DNA of 64,000 nt from Erinaceus europaeus (lineage: Eukaryota > Chordata > Mammalia > Eulipotyphla > Erinaceidae). Shown in pieces: positions 1 through 11,503 of the stretch. The notes beneath the pieces were generated by a model. It saw only the letters and a list, made by a program, of their open reading frames with translations, had not been told where the DNA came from and did no database searches. Each line of letters opens with the position of its first letter. The stretch's first letter is position 1. Position numbers and translations under genes: made by a program. The stretch spans positions 64,319,353-64,383,352 of the forward strand of contig NC_080175.1 of NCBI RefSeq assembly GCF_950295315.1, written 5' to 3'.

Positions 1-229
1 AGTGACTCAGAAAGTTGAAAAGTTTTCATTGTAAACAGGTAAGTTCTGCATCTGTAAAACTCTTGCAACACATACCCTACAAGGAGCCCCTCCCAACCTG
101 CTACAGATAAAATCTGCTTCCTGTCACATTCAGGCTTTGCTGGGTGTGAAAGCATCTTGAACTTGCCCACAAATAAATATACTCCTTATTCTTCCAAGTG
201 CCTCTTGGTTTCACTGTTTGTCCTGTTTT
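1..229. other. No feature recognised
   Basis: Moderately AT-rich DNA with no credible ORF, no SINE body and no clear L1 match before about position 230. Confidence 0.5.
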
Positions 230-408
230 ATTTTGGCAGTCCACTCTGCAGTAAAAGTCTTGCATCAAAGCAAAGGACTTGGGTGGCAGGGGCGGGGATG
301 CAAGGGGGGAGGGATTGAAGAGCACTGTGGGGTGTTGGTGCATAATGAAATTATACTCATACGTCAATTACTACACTGTAAAACATTAACCTCCTAGATA
401 AAAAAAAA
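230..408 (+). mobile_element. Old L1 3' end fragment
   Basis: The segment runs from an AAAGGACTTGGG-type G-rich 3' UTR stretch through a purine-rich tract near 298-315. It continues through a TCAATTACTACACTGTAAAACATTAACC-like block around 363-392 to an A-run at 399-407. The same block order occurs at the ends of the old L1 copies near 17980-18030 and 39370-39560. It is a 5'-truncated, decayed L1 tail with no ORF. Confidence 0.6.
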
Positions 409-553
409 TCACATCTATAATCAAAATCTGCATTTTCACTTTTAAGTCTAGTATATTATCAAATATATATATATAAAAAAAGGCTGTATGAAATAGTTCT
501 TCCTTACATTAAGAGAACTCCAACATTTTAAACAGTCAAAATGATAACATAAT

Positions 554-770
554 GTGGCAGGGCAGTGGCACACCTGGTTGGGCACACAAGCTACCACCCA
601 CAGTCACCAGATTGGAGCCCATGCTCTATCCACCTGTGGGGGGGGAAGTCAGGAGTGGTGAAACAGGTTTGTAGATGTTTATCTTCCTTTTTCTCTCTCT
701 CCCTGCCCCTCTGTCAAATCAAGCAGAAGAAATTAAAAATAAAAACAAGAAAATAAAAGACCATTAATAG
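554..770 (+). mobile_element. tRNA-derived SINE, type B, diverged
   Basis: The head GGGCAGTGGCACACCTGGTTG is followed by the SINE body (GTGAAACAGGTTTGTAGATG, then a CT-rich stretch CTCTCTCTCCCTGCCCCTCTG) and an A-rich tail near 728-768. Type B differs from type A by a CACACCTGGTTGAGCGCA-like head. It is non-coding and was presumably pol III transcribed; the promoter boxes are decayed. The overlapping 63-codon frame is spurious. Confidence 0.75.
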
Positions 771-2380
771 TGATATATTAGTAGTGCTGAAATCAACAAC
801 AATAATAAAAAAAGAGAAAAATAAAAAGAACAAAAGAAAAATCTACATATGACTATGTAAGGAATTTGTATTATGTTTGAATTGCTTATTTTATTTTTTT
901 ATTGAGGCAATTGTGTTGTTTACAAGACCAGTTATAAGGATACAATTTGAAACTTCCTCAAGTTATGTGTTAGCACAGCTAACCCACCCAAAAAATCACA
1001 CTCTTCATCCACCAAAGATCACTGGACCTCAAGTTGACAGGAATAAGCTTTGTTCAAGAAACAGTGCATGGTATTCATTAAGTTGTGTTATGATCTGGGA
1101 TTAAATAATATTTTTAAATTTAGAATTACCTTTCAACTTAGCTAACCAGAAGAAAAACTTGAATCATAAGTTACATTTTCTGTATTTATAAAAATGTTTA
1201 TTTTTCAAGTTTTCCACTATAAAACATTCCATATTTTATATTTTTACTGGAGCACTAATGTTTCATAAAGAATATATTGATCAATTACTTACCTATAGTT
1301 TATTCTAGGTAACATTGGATATAATAACTGGAAATTAAAGTATATTTATTTTACATATGTTTGCTCTGATAGGCATTTTACCTTATATGTCAATTGGTAG
1401 TGATATCAATTTGCTAGAAGTACATTAAAGTCAAACCTTTTGGATTTCTGTTAATGACCTGCATGTGCTATGTAGTAGAAAAATTGCTCTGATTTTTTTC
1501 CCAAAAAGTAAATAAGAACTATATAAATGTACAATATTACTATGATTGGCTTACGAAGTCTCAAAAGGAGTCCATATTGGATGTTGTAATTATTATTTTC
1601 AAAAAAAATCAAAATGAGCATCAGCATTTTTTTGTGGGCCAAGGCAATTAAGATCTGTTCAATTTTGTCCTTGCCTCAGTGTGTGATTAAACTAGATTTA
1701 CCTTCTTTCAGCTGGACACATTTTCTGAGTCAATGGGGTCTTTCCCATGAATAATGCATCAACTTAATTAGTTACATTTTAAAACTCACTTCAAGAATGC
1801 AAACTAAACATCACCTTAAATGCTTCCACACAATCTTGGGATACTTTGGCATGCATAACAAAATGTATATGCTAAATTTTTTTTTCAAATAAACTTATTC
1901 AAATGCCCTTTGGGAAACTTTGCTACTTTTCTCAAAGAGAGAATAAGTTTGAACTCATGAACACATGTTTTAGTTGTTTTTATCTTGAATTTAGTATCTG
2001 ACAGTGATAATTTATGTACTTGAAATACTGATGCATTGATGAGTATAAAATTTGATAACATTTTACTTTGGCTTATTTTTTAATTCAGTAAATTGATACA
2101 ATGCTTTTGTATTACATTTCAATAAAATGTTAACAAAATCAGAATGCAGTATCCTAAAAATTAGATTTAGTATTAATATTGAACAGCAGATAAAGCAATG
2201 ACTAAATTACAGGAGTGTCTGTTATTCTGAGGTCTGTGAAGTAACTGAATTTGAATCAATTTGGTGAGTAAACTTTGATTCAAATGAAGTTTAAGTCAGT
2301 TTGATGTTGTACCAGTGTGTCAATTAAAGCCATCAAATGAAGACTAGAATATATAAAGTATTAAGCTAAAAAAATGAATA
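771..2380. other. AT-rich single-copy DNA
   Basis: There is no SINE or L1 body and no credible coding frame. A T-rich lead at 889-900 followed by a compositionally mixed stretch to about 1060 could be a very old minus-strand retroposon, but nothing else in the window matches it. Confidence 0.45.
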
Positions 2381-2515
2381 ACTAGGGAAATAGCTCAACT
2401 GATAAAGCATCAGGCTTTCACGACTAAGGTCTGTGGTTTGATTCTCAGCACTGGATGTAACAGAAAGGTGCTGTTGTTAGTTTTGCTCTTTCTCTCTCTC
2501 ATGTGAAAATCACCT
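2381..2515 (+). mobile_element. Old tRNA-derived SINE
   Basis: It reads AGGGAAATAGCTCAACTGATAAAGCATCAGGCTTTC, then GTCTGTGGTTTGATTCTCAGCACTGG. The tRNA-like head has an A-box-like TAGCTCAACTGA and a B-box-like GGTTTGATTC. It belongs to an old, strongly diverged SINE group also seen at 10537, 18325, 33200, 35971, 47950 and, on the minus strand, 52935. Confidence 0.6.
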
Positions 2516-2790
2516 CATTGTAGCTGAGTGGTTGCTCACCCAGAAGACCACACATATTACTTTGTGTCAGGACCCTCATAAGTCAGTCCTCACCTGCAGT
2601 GGAGAAGCTTAAAAGAGTAGTGCAGGTGTCTCTTCTCTATCTGCCGGTCTATTTCTTGGTGGCTTTACCCACTCCATCTCTTTCTGAATCCCACCAACTA
2701 TAAAAAGAAAGAAAAGTAGCTTCCAAGAGCAGTAGAGCCATGCAGGCACTACAGCCCTGTGAGGATCCTACTCAATTAATAAATAAATAA
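2516..2790 (+). mobile_element. Composite SINE with 3' extension, diverged
   Basis: It has a degenerate tRNA-like head (GTAGCTGAGTGGTTGCTCACC), a SINE body (CACCTGCAGTGGAGAAGCTTAA, GTGCAGGTGTCTCTTCTCTATCTG) and an A-rich joint at 2700-2716. The extra 3' module TTCCAAGAGCAGTAGAGCCATGCAGGCACTACAGCCC matches modules at 16610-16665 (+), 51490-51530 (-) and 55665-55725 (-). A tail of TAAT/AAATAA repeats ends it. Confidence 0.6.
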
Positions 2791-3069
2791 GAAAGAAACT
2801 TCATCATAATTATATGTAAAATAAATCTTTGAAAGCAGAAAACAGCCCATTTTTTTGTACACCAGATATAGTACTAATTGGATAAGAAATCAGCTGAGGT
2901 TTATCTTTATTTTTGAATCCATTTTATAAAATTAGACATAGATATTTAATTTAGAAATACCAATCCTGAGTCAGCAATTATTTGCATAAAATTTTGACCT
3001 CAATAAATTTAGATGCATTATAATAATATTGAAAAAGAGAACAGAAGAAATGTATTCTTTTCTTCTTTT

Positions 3070-4414
3070 TTTTTTAATTTTTTATTTAAGAAAGGATTAA
3101 TGAACAAAACCATAAGGTAGGAGGGGTATAACTCAACACAATTCCCACCACCCAATCTCCATATCCCACCCCCACCCCTGATAGCTTTCCCATTCTCTAT
3201 CTCTCTGGGAGCATGGACCCAGGGTCATTGAGGGTTGCAGAAGGTAGAAGGTCTGGCTTCTGTAATTGCTTCCCTGGTGAACATGGGCGTTGACTGGTCG
3301 GTCCATACTCCCAGTCTGCCTCTCTCTTTCCCTAGTAGGGTATGTCGCTGGGGAAGCTGTGCTCCAGGACACATTGGTGGGGTCTTCAATCCAGGGAAAC
3401 CTGGCCAGCATCCTCGTGGCATCTGCAACCTGGTGATTGAAAAGAGAGTTAACATACGAAGCCAAACAATTTGTTGAGAATTATGGATCCCAAGCTTGGA
3501 ATAGTGGAGAGGAAGTGTTAGGGAGGTACTCACTGCAAACTCTAGTGTAATCCTGCTTTCAGGTATATATTTTGCAGTAGTTTATGGATATGTGTAAACA
3601 TAAGCTCTCTCTCACAGAAACTGGTGTATATCTAGGTTATGGGACTTTGCTAGAAAGTGAACCACCTGAGATGAAATTAGAGTGTACTATAAAAGGAAAG
3701 GTCTCACCCGAGTAATGAAGCTGAAGGGTTGTCATTCCACACGTGAAGTCTCTGGACACAGTCTGAGGTGAAGCATGTTGAGGTGGCAATCGTTGCGTAG
3801 GTTAGGTTGTGATCGGCGGATGCAATATTATTTGGTTTGGATTGGGAGAGGCATACGGGAAAGTGGGCCCTATCCAAGGGTTCCAGGACTGGGGGAAGCA
3901 GGGGCTCTATAGTGGAGATGTGAGGTTCCTGCTGTCTTAGGGTTCAAAAAGACAATCGATAGTTAATGTTATCATCACATTATTTGGTAATTGGGTTAAC
4001 TTTGAAAAATCCTTTTGGTATGGTTTGCTGTACAGTATCCAGTATCTTGTATATAGCTATGCTATTGGATGCTTCTAATCTACTTGGTATAGGCTTTTGA
4101 GAGAGTCCGCATATCAAATACACAGTCTATATATTAAAAAGATTCAGTTTGTGTTTTGAGAAACTTTGAACATATAAATGATTTTCCCCCTCTCATATTA
4201 ATTAACTACTGATTTGTGTGTCTACATTTTGCTAGAAGTATACATAAACACCATTCCAACCACCAAAATACTGTGACCCATCCCTCCCATCCACTCTCAC
4301 ACCCCACTAGCCCAGAAAGCTGCATGTCTACCCACACCACAGGGTTTTTACTTTGGTGCCCTACTTACAATTTGATCAGGTCCTGCTTTTAGTTTGCCTT
4401 TCAGATCTTTTTCC
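3070..4414 (-). other. L1 copy A 3' UTR
   Basis: It is non-coding and begins right after the ORF2 stop (PLINRS*). It ends in the block shared by all young L1 tails here, which reads GGTGGGAATTGTG..TACCC..CTATGGTTTTG on the element strand, followed by A-rich sequence. Overlapping frames at 3133-3533 are spurious. Many short L1 insertions elsewhere in the window are copies of just this 3' UTR. Confidence 0.85.
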
Positions 4415-7400
4415 TCAACTTCTGTTGATAAGTGGGGTCATCCCATACTCATCTTTATCTTTCTGACTTAGCTCACTTAACATAATTCCTTCTAGCTCTG
4501 TCCAAGATGGATCAGAGAAGGTGGGTTCATTGTTCTTGATAGCTGCGTAGTATTCCATTGTATATATATACCACAGCTTTCTCAGCCACTCATCTGTTGT
4601 TGGGCACCTGGGTTGCTTCCAGGTTTTAGCTATTATGAATTGTGCTGCTATGAACATAGGTGTACACATCTCTTTTTGATTGGGTGCTATGGAGTCCTTG
4701 GGGTGTAACCACAGGAGAGGAATTACTGGATCATATGGAAGGTCCATGTCTAGCCTTCTGAGAGTTTTCCAGACTGCTCTCCACAGAGGCTGTACCAATG
4801 CACATTCCCACCAGCAATGTAAAAGGGTTCCTCTGTCCCCACAACCTCTCCAGCATTTGTTGCTGCTGTCCTTTTTGAGGTATGCCATTCCTACAGGAGT
4901 GAGGTGGTATCTTAGTGTTGTCTTAATTTGCATTTCTGTGACAATCAGTGACCTAGAGCAGTTTTTCATATGTTTGTTAGCCTTTTGGATCTCCTCTGAG
5001 GTGAATGTTTTGTTCATATCCTCTGCCCATTTTTGGATGGGATCATTTGCTTTTTTTGTGCTAATTTGCTGAGCTCTTTATGTATTTTGGTGATTAGTTT
5101 CTTGTCTGATGTAAGGCATGTGAAGATCTTCTCCCATTCTGTGAGGGTCTCTCTGTTTTTTTAATAGTTTCTTTGGCTGTGCAGAAGCTTTTCAATTTGA
5201 TGTAGTCCCATTGGTTTATTTCTGCTTTAATCTTCCTTGCAATTGGGTTTGATTCATCAAATATGTCCTTGAGGTGTAGGTGGGAAAGTGTTTTACCAAT
5301 GTTTTCCTCTAAGTATTTGATTGTTTCTGGTCTGACATCTAGGTCTTTGATCCATTTGGAGTTGATTTTTGTTTCTGGTGAGATAAAGTGGTTCAATTTC
5401 ATTCTTCTGCATGTTTCAACCCAGTTTTACCAGCACCATTTATTGAAGAGAGCCTCCTTTTTCCATTTAATCCTTTGGGCCCCCTTATCAAAGCTTAGAT
5501 ATCCATAGGTGTTGGGATTTATTTCTGGGCTTTCAATTCTGTTCCATTGGTCTGTGTGCCTATTTTTGTTCCATTACCATGCTGTTTTGATGATGATGGC
5601 GTTATAATATAGTTTAAGGTCTGGGAGTGTGATGCCTCCATTTCTGTTTCTTTTCCTCAAGATGGTTTTGGCAATTCTAGGTGTTTTCAGGTTCCAGACA
5701 AATGAATGTAGTGTTTGTTCTATTCTCTTAAAGAAGCTTGGTGGAACTTTGATGGGTATTGCATTAAATTTGTATATGGCTCTGGGGAGAATATTCATTT
5801 TGATGATATATATTCTTCCAATCCATGAGCATGGGATATCTTTCCATTTCTTGGTATCAGTTTCTATTTCCTTGAGTAGCGACTCATAGTTTTCCTCATA
5901 CAAGTCTTTCACTTCTTTGGTCAACTTTATTCCTAGGTATTTGATTGATTTTGCTGAAACATTAAATGGGAGTGATTTCTGGATGTCTTCTTCTTCAGAT
6001 TTAGTGTTTGCATAAAGAAATGCCACTGATTTTTGTACATTGATTTTGTAGCCTGATACCTTATATATTGCCTAATAACTTCCAGTAATTTTCTGCTGGA
6101 TTCTTTAGGTCTTTATATGTATACTATCATATCATCTGCATATAGTGAGAGCTTTATTTCTTCCCTTCCACTCTGTATTCCTGTGATTTCTTTCTCTTGC
6201 CTGATTGCTATGGCAAGAACTTCCAATACAATGTTGAAGAGTAGTGGTGACAGTGGACAGCCCTGTCTACTCCCCGATCTGAGGGGGAATGCTTTCTTCT
6301 GTTCATTGAGTATGATGTTGGCTGTAGGTTTGCTATATATAGACTCCACTATCTTGAGGAATTTCCCATCTATTCCCATTTTTTGTAGAATTTTGAGTGT
6401 GAACGGCTGTTGGATTTTGTCAAAGGCTTTCTCTGCATCTATTGAGATAATCATGTGGTTTTTGGCTTTGCTTTTATTGATGTGGTGAATGACATTGATT
6501 GACTTATGTATGTTGAACCAGCCTTGCATTCCTGGGATGAATCCCACTTGGTAGTGTGAACAATCTTTTTGATATGTTGCTGTATCCGGTTGGCCAAGAT
6601 CTTGTTTAATATTTTGATATCTATGTTCATCAGAGATATTGGTCTGTAGTTTTCCTTTTTTGTTCTGTCCCTATCAGCTTTTGGTCTCAGGGTGATGTTG
6701 GCTTCATAGAAGGTGGAAGGGAGTATTCCTGTTTCTTCAATCTTATGGAATAGCTTAAGAAGTATGGGTATTTACTGTTTCCTGAAGGTTTTGTAGAATT
6801 CGTTTGTGAAGCCATCTGGTCCAGGACTTTTGTTGTTGGGGAGGTTCTTAATAACGGTTTCAATTTCTTTGTCTGTGATTGGTGCATTTAGATTTTGTAG
6901 TTCTTCTTGGTTCAGTTTTGGAAGGGCATAGGTTTCTAGGAAATTTTCCATTTATTCCAGATTCTCTAGCTTGGTGGCATATAGTTTTTTATAGAAGTTT
7001 TGCAGGATTCTTTGGATTGCTTTGGTGTCAGTTGTGATAACTCCTCCATCATTTACAATTCTATTAATTTGAGTCTTCTCTCTTTTTTGTTTGGTGAGTC
7101 TGGCTAGGGGTTTGTCAATTTCGTTTAATCTTTCAAAGAACCAACATTTTGCTTCACTGATCTTTTGTATGGTCCTTTTATTTTCGATGTTGTTTATTTC
7201 TGCTCTAACTGTAGTGATTTCTGTCCTTCTGGTTGCTTTAGGGTTCCTTTGTTCCTCTTCCTCTAAGTCCTTGAGGTGTGCAGTAAGGTCATTCATTTGA
7301 GCTTCTTCTTGGTGTTTAATATGTGATTGTATGGTTATAAGTTTCCCTCTCAGTACTGCTTTAGCTGTGTCCCAAATATTTTGATAGGTTGTGTCTTCAT

Positions 7401-8230
7401 TTTCATTAGTTTCCAGGAATATTTGAATTTCCTGCTTGAGTGAGTCTCTGACCCAGTGGTTCTTAAGGAGTATGTTGTTTAGTTTCCAAATTCTGTGTCT
7501 TTTAATAATTTTCTGTTTGTTGTTAAATGTTAGTTTTACTCACTGTAGTCTAAGAAGATACTTGGGATGATTTCAATGCTCTTGAATTTATTGATGCTGT
7601 CTTTGTGGCCTAACATGTGGTCTATCCTTGAGTATGTGTTATGTGGATTTGAAAAGAAGGTGTATTTCAGTTTTTTTGGGTGGAGGAGTCTGAAAATGTC
7701 CTATAGGTCTATTCTTTTGATCTCTTCATTTAATTCTCTTGTATGTTTATTGGTTCTCTGCTTTGTTGATCTGTCTAAGTATGAGAGTGGGGTATTGAAG
7801 TCTCCCACTATTATTGTATTACTATTGGTGTATTTTTGAAATTCTTTCAGTAAGTGCTTGATGTATTTAGATGGTCCCTCGTTGGGTGCAGAGATGTTAA
7901 TAATTGTTAAGTCTTTTTGGCTGACTGATCCTCTAATCATTATGTAATGTTCTTGCCTATCTTTTATTACTTTATTTAATTGAAAATCTCTTGTGTCTGA
8001 GATGAGAATGGCTGTTCTTGCCATTTTTGTGGTCTGTTAGCCTGTATGATAGTCTTCCATCCTTTCACTTTAAGTCTGTGTTTATTTTGTTGTGATAGAT
8101 GGGATTCTTGCAGGCAGCATATGGTTAGGTTATGTTTTCTGATCCATCCCCCAATTGTGTGCCTTTTGATGGGGGAGTTTAAGCCATTGCAATTTATTGA
8201 TATTATGGATTTAATGTATTGTAGTGCCAT
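4415..8230 (-). pseudogene. L1 ORF2 (endonuclease-reverse transcriptase), broken
   Basis: This is a decayed copy of ORF2p, which nicks target DNA and primes reverse transcription there. The endonuclease begins at 8230 with MALQYIKSIISINCNGLNSP; ICCLQESHL and a VGDFNTPLS motif follow. The reverse transcriptase region carries [23 protein letters not shown] and the catalytic [12 protein letters not shown] near 6120. The C-terminus has the L1 zinc-knuckle-like CX3CX7HX4C motif ([18 protein letters not shown]) near 4820-4870. The frame is broken by several shifts and stops between 5017 and 7976, so it cannot make a full protein. The RT box reads YADD; copies C and D read FADD. The ORF1-ORF2 gap is about 55 bases. 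Confidence 0.92.
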
Positions 8231-8284
8231 TGTTCAAAAAAAATTGTATGCTCTGATATATTGCCAGTATTATAGTGATGTTCT

Positions 8285-9200
8285 TATTTATAAGAGGTCT
8301 TTTAGAACCTCTCTCAGGGCTGGCTTGGTGATGGTTGTCTCCTTTATCTGTTGTTTATCTAAGAAGGTTTTGATCCCTCCATCTAGCTTGAATGAAAGTC
8401 TAGCAGGATATATTATCCTTGGTTGAAACCCTTTTTCATTCTGGGCTCGATAGATATCTTGCCACTCTCTTCTGACTTTTAGAGTTTGAGTGGAGAAGTC
8501 TGCAGATAATCTTATGGGTTTTCCCTTGTATGTGACTTTTTGTTTCTCTCTTTCAGCCTTTAGTATCCTTTCTTTATCCTTACTTCTTCTCATTATGACT
8601 ATGATGTGTCTTGGTGTCTTCAGGTCTGTGTTGATTCTGTTTGGAACTCTCTGGACCTCTTGAATCTTGATATCCTTTCTGTTATTCAGGTGTGGGAAAT
8701 TTTCTTGTATTATTTCCTCTAGAATGTTTGCTTCCCCTTCCTCTCTTTCTTCCTCTGGCAGGCCAATTATACGAATGTACTTCTTTTGAGATCATCCCAT
8801 ATGTCTCTGTTGTTGTTTTCAGTGTCTCTCAATCTCTTTTTAAGCTCTTTCACCTGTTTCTTTGTTTTCTCTAACTCATCCTCTGTCTGACTAATTCTGT
8901 TTTATGCTTTTGTTAGTCTGCTTTCCCTTGTCTCAGCTTCTTTCTTCATTACAGCTATTTCAGCTTTCAGTTCTCTAATTGCCTCAAGATAATCAGTATT
9001 TTGCTTGGGGGTCTCAACTGTTGTTCCCCTAATACTGCCATTCCTTTCCTCCAAAGTTGTTTTCATTTCTGTGATCAATAAGTTTATTATTGCTTGCATA
9101 CTTTTCTTATCTATGGTTACTTCTGGCTGATTTGTAGTTTCTTCTGGGCTCTTGTCTTCATTCATTGGAAAGCAGTTTTATTTGTTTTTGGTTTACCCAT
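8285..9200 (-). pseudogene. L1 ORF1 (RNA-binding coiled-coil protein), broken
   Basis: This is a remnant of ORF1p, which coats L1 RNA. The probable original start is the MGKPKTNKT at 9200, followed by a stop or shift before MNEDKSPEETTNQ. Next comes a heptad-rich segment (ELKAEIAVMKKEAETRESRLTKA) expected of the coiled coil, then a stop near 8900. The C-terminal portion (8593-8288) ends PRIIYPARLSFKLDGG..ALREVLKDLL, the conserved end of this family. The length, about 300 codons, fits L1 ORF1. At least two disablements are visible. Confidence 0.88.
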
Positions 9201-10496
9201 TTTTTTGATTTATGTTTTTGTTTTTTTTATGCTCTGTTGTTCCTCAGTTGTTGTTTCTTGAGTACAAGTAACACTGTACTAAATACCTTTATGACAATTG
9301 CACTCACCAACCTCAGGAATTACAGTAGCAACTGAAATAAGTATTGAAGTAGTTTAATCGTTACCAGTTAGCCAAACAATTTCTCCAGTCCGTGAATAAA
9401 TAGTAACCAAATCCCAGTGAAGAAAGAGAAAAGAAAGAAAAGATAGCAAGAATAGACAGTTATGCAAATCTACTATCCACTGTATATTCTGTGGTAACAA
9501 GAGGGGAAAGGGAACTAGAGCAGAGATACACACATAGAAAGTCCACTCTGAGTCCGATTTCTTCCCCAAAATAATTCACAAATTCAGAAAGGCAAAGAAG
9601 GAAGAAGTGTATGACAAGATTAAAAAAAAGAGAGATAGAGAAAAGGGAGAAGATAAGATAAACAGTTGTAATTAAAGAGCAGTGAAAGGAAATCCCCAAA
9701 TGTGTATCAGTGAATTCAAAAAAGCACCCTGTTTGGTGGTGTGGGGGATCCTGCTAGGAGCTGGTCCCCAGGGGCTGCTTATGGGGGGGCGGGGCTGGGA
9801 ATGTGGTATGCTTGAAAATTATAAGGAAGAAAAAAAAATTTTCCCCCTTTTTTCCCTACTCTAATTCTTAACCCAAATTAAGTTACAGTCACCTCCTTGG
9901 AGTCACTACTAGGACCCCTTATTGGTTGGCCTGCTAAAGGCAGAAAATCCTACTGTTTCCAGGAGATGTGGTTGGAGCTCAGACACTAGCAGCTTCTCAG
10001 TCCACCATCTTCCGGTTACACCCCCCCCTCCAGACTTTTTTAAAGGATTTCTCAAAAATGAAAACTAGCTCCAAGTCCTTTTGATCCAATGAGAGCTGTA
10101 CTCAAGAAGTCCTCGGATCTGCCCTCAGGGTCGTGGTGGTCCCTGGAGACTCCCAAGAGAAAGCCCCGAGCTACAGTGCTCCCTCCTGGTCCTCTGCTGG
10201 CTGCCCAACAGCACTCTGCAACCGGTGGAGGAGCCGCCTTCCCGGGCTGAGGACAGTGCCCGGCGCACCCGCCTTACCTGCCGCCTCCTGGGAAGTCTGG
10301 AGCAGCCCTCCCGCTAGTCTGTGCCACCCTTACTCTAATTCTTAACCCAAATTAAGTTATAGTCACCTCCTTGGTGTCACCTCTAGGACCCCTTATTTAC
10401 TGGCCTACTAAAGGCAGAAAATCCTGCCATTTCCAGGAGATGTAATCAGAGCTCAAGCCTCTAGAAGTTTCTCAGTCCGCCATCTTCTGGGAACCC
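9201..10496 (-). promoter_or_regulatory. L1 copy A 5' UTR with two promoter heads
   Basis: One head unit lies at 10330-10496, beginning with GGGTTCCCAGAAGATGGCGG on the element strand. It covers a TCTCCTGGAAATGG-type stretch and ends TTAATTTGGGTTAAGAATTAG. A second copy of the same unit lies at about 9851-10020, with the corresponding AGATGGTGG. Between them (10021-10329) is a GC- and CpG-rich linker not present in copies C or D. Below 9840 the UTR contains one body unit (9360-9700), whereas copies C and D have two. The AAGATGG core is a YY1-type site, as in other L1 promoters. The 70-codon frame in the linker has no recognisable similarity. Confidence 0.75.
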
Positions 10497-10536
10497 TCTC
10501 TTTTTTTTTTTTTTTTTTAACCATGATCATAGGCAA

Positions 10537-10670
10537 GAGAAATAGCATAACAATTTGCTAAAAGACTTTCATGCTTGAGGTTTCAAAGTCCCAGGTTCAA
10601 TCTCCTAAACCACTATAAGCTAGAGCTGAGCAGTGATCTGGTCTCTCAGGCTGTAACTTGAATTTTCTGT
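10537..10670 (+). mobile_element. Old tRNA-derived SINE
   Basis: It reads GAAATAGCATAACAATTTGC, then AGTCCCAGGTTCAATCTCC (B-box-like GGTTCAATC), ACCACTATAAGCTAGAGCTGAG and TGATCTGGTCTCTC. It shares this order with the minus-strand copy split by L1 D (52935-53032 and 59945-59965). Confidence 0.7.
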
Positions 10671-10744
10671 GTCTCATTCTTCATAGGTTCCTGATAATCA
10701 ATCAGTTTATTCTGCTTTATATGTTGATGCTTCTCAGCCATAAG

Positions 10745-11090
10745 GTTGCAGATGTTACTATGAAGCCAACCTGACTTCTCTGGGTATAAAACCTTACCAA
10801 TGTGTCCAGGAACACCACTTTCCTAGAGCCCCACCCTAGTAGGGAAAGATAAAAATAGGATGGGGGAATGGATCAACCTATTAATGCCCACATCCAGCAG
10901 AAAAGCAGTTAGAGAATCCTTCCACCTTCTACTCCCCTTAAAGATCTTTGGTACATATTTCTGGAGGGATAGAGATTAGGCAAACTTCCAATGGAAAAGA
11001 TAAGATATGGAACTCTGGTGGTGGGAATTATACCCTTCTTATCCCACAATCTTGCAGACCATTATTAAATCACTAATAAAAAATAAGATA
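10745..11090 (+). mobile_element. 5'-truncated L1 3' end
   Basis: It contains TTTCCTAGAGCCCCACCCTAGTAGGGAAAGA, then a CAACCTATTAATGCCCACATCCAGC-like stretch, CCTTCCACCTTCTAC, GGTGGTGGGAATTATACCC and an A-rich end. These are the ordered landmarks of the last 350 bases of the young L1 3' UTR. It is moderately diverged. Confidence 0.75.
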
Positions 11091-11487
11091 AAATTAATAA
11101 AATATGTATAAATATTTTTAAAAGCAGGATCACAGAACTGCTGGAAATTAAAATAAAATGTAAAATCTTATTTTAAAAATTTCCTAATGGGGGAAATGAA
11201 GTTATGCCTACTCCTACTTCAATTACTCAGATCATTCTAAATCATTTTCTCCCTCACAGAGGAAAGGAGGTAAATTCCCAAATCATTTCCAAATCATCTT
11301 CCCTCATTTATGTTCTCTACTTTGAATAAAGTATCATCTTTTCTGAATTCATGCTGGACTTCAAATATTCATATGCTAAAAACTCCTTTTATAAAGTGAA
11401 TGTTTCCTATTAGTGCAGTATATGCAAAAAAGATTAAACTAGAGTTCTCTTCTTAACTAATAGAGGTTAAATCAATTTCTTCTCTTA
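11091..11487. other. No feature recognised
   Basis: AT-rich DNA between an L1 tail and older L1 B. It has no ORF, SINE or L1 landmark. Confidence 0.5.
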
Positions 11488-11503
11488 AAGACGAGTGTTA
11501 AAG

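Larger units (their letters stand above)
3070..10496 (-). mobile_element. Near-full-length L1 copy A
   Basis: On the minus strand the parts are a 5' UTR (10496 down to 9201), ORF1 (9200-8285), ORF2 (8230-4415), a 3' UTR of about 1.3 kb and a poly(A) tail read as the T-run near 3067-3077. The head GGGTTCCCAGAAGATGGCGG lies at the right edge, as expected for a full-length L1 carrying a YY1-like site. Both ORFs are broken, so this copy is inactive. A TSD cannot be fixed because both flanks are T-rich. Confidence 0.95.

Noticed and set aside
4680..6488. Several plus-strand open frames of 81-130 codons overlapping L1 A
   Set aside because: They are antisense to ORF2, recur at equivalent places in every L1 copy, and lack independent protein features.
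10133..10345. 70-codon frame in the GC-rich linker of L1 A as a possible host exon
   Set aside because: The proline/alanine/serine content is just what GC-rich DNA gives. There are no splice sites and no recognisable domain, so I kept it only as a linker of unknown origin.
3062..10520. A definite TSD for L1 copy A
   Set aside because: Both flanks are T-rich (TCTTTTCTTCTTTTT and TCTCTTTTTTTT), so any match may be chance.
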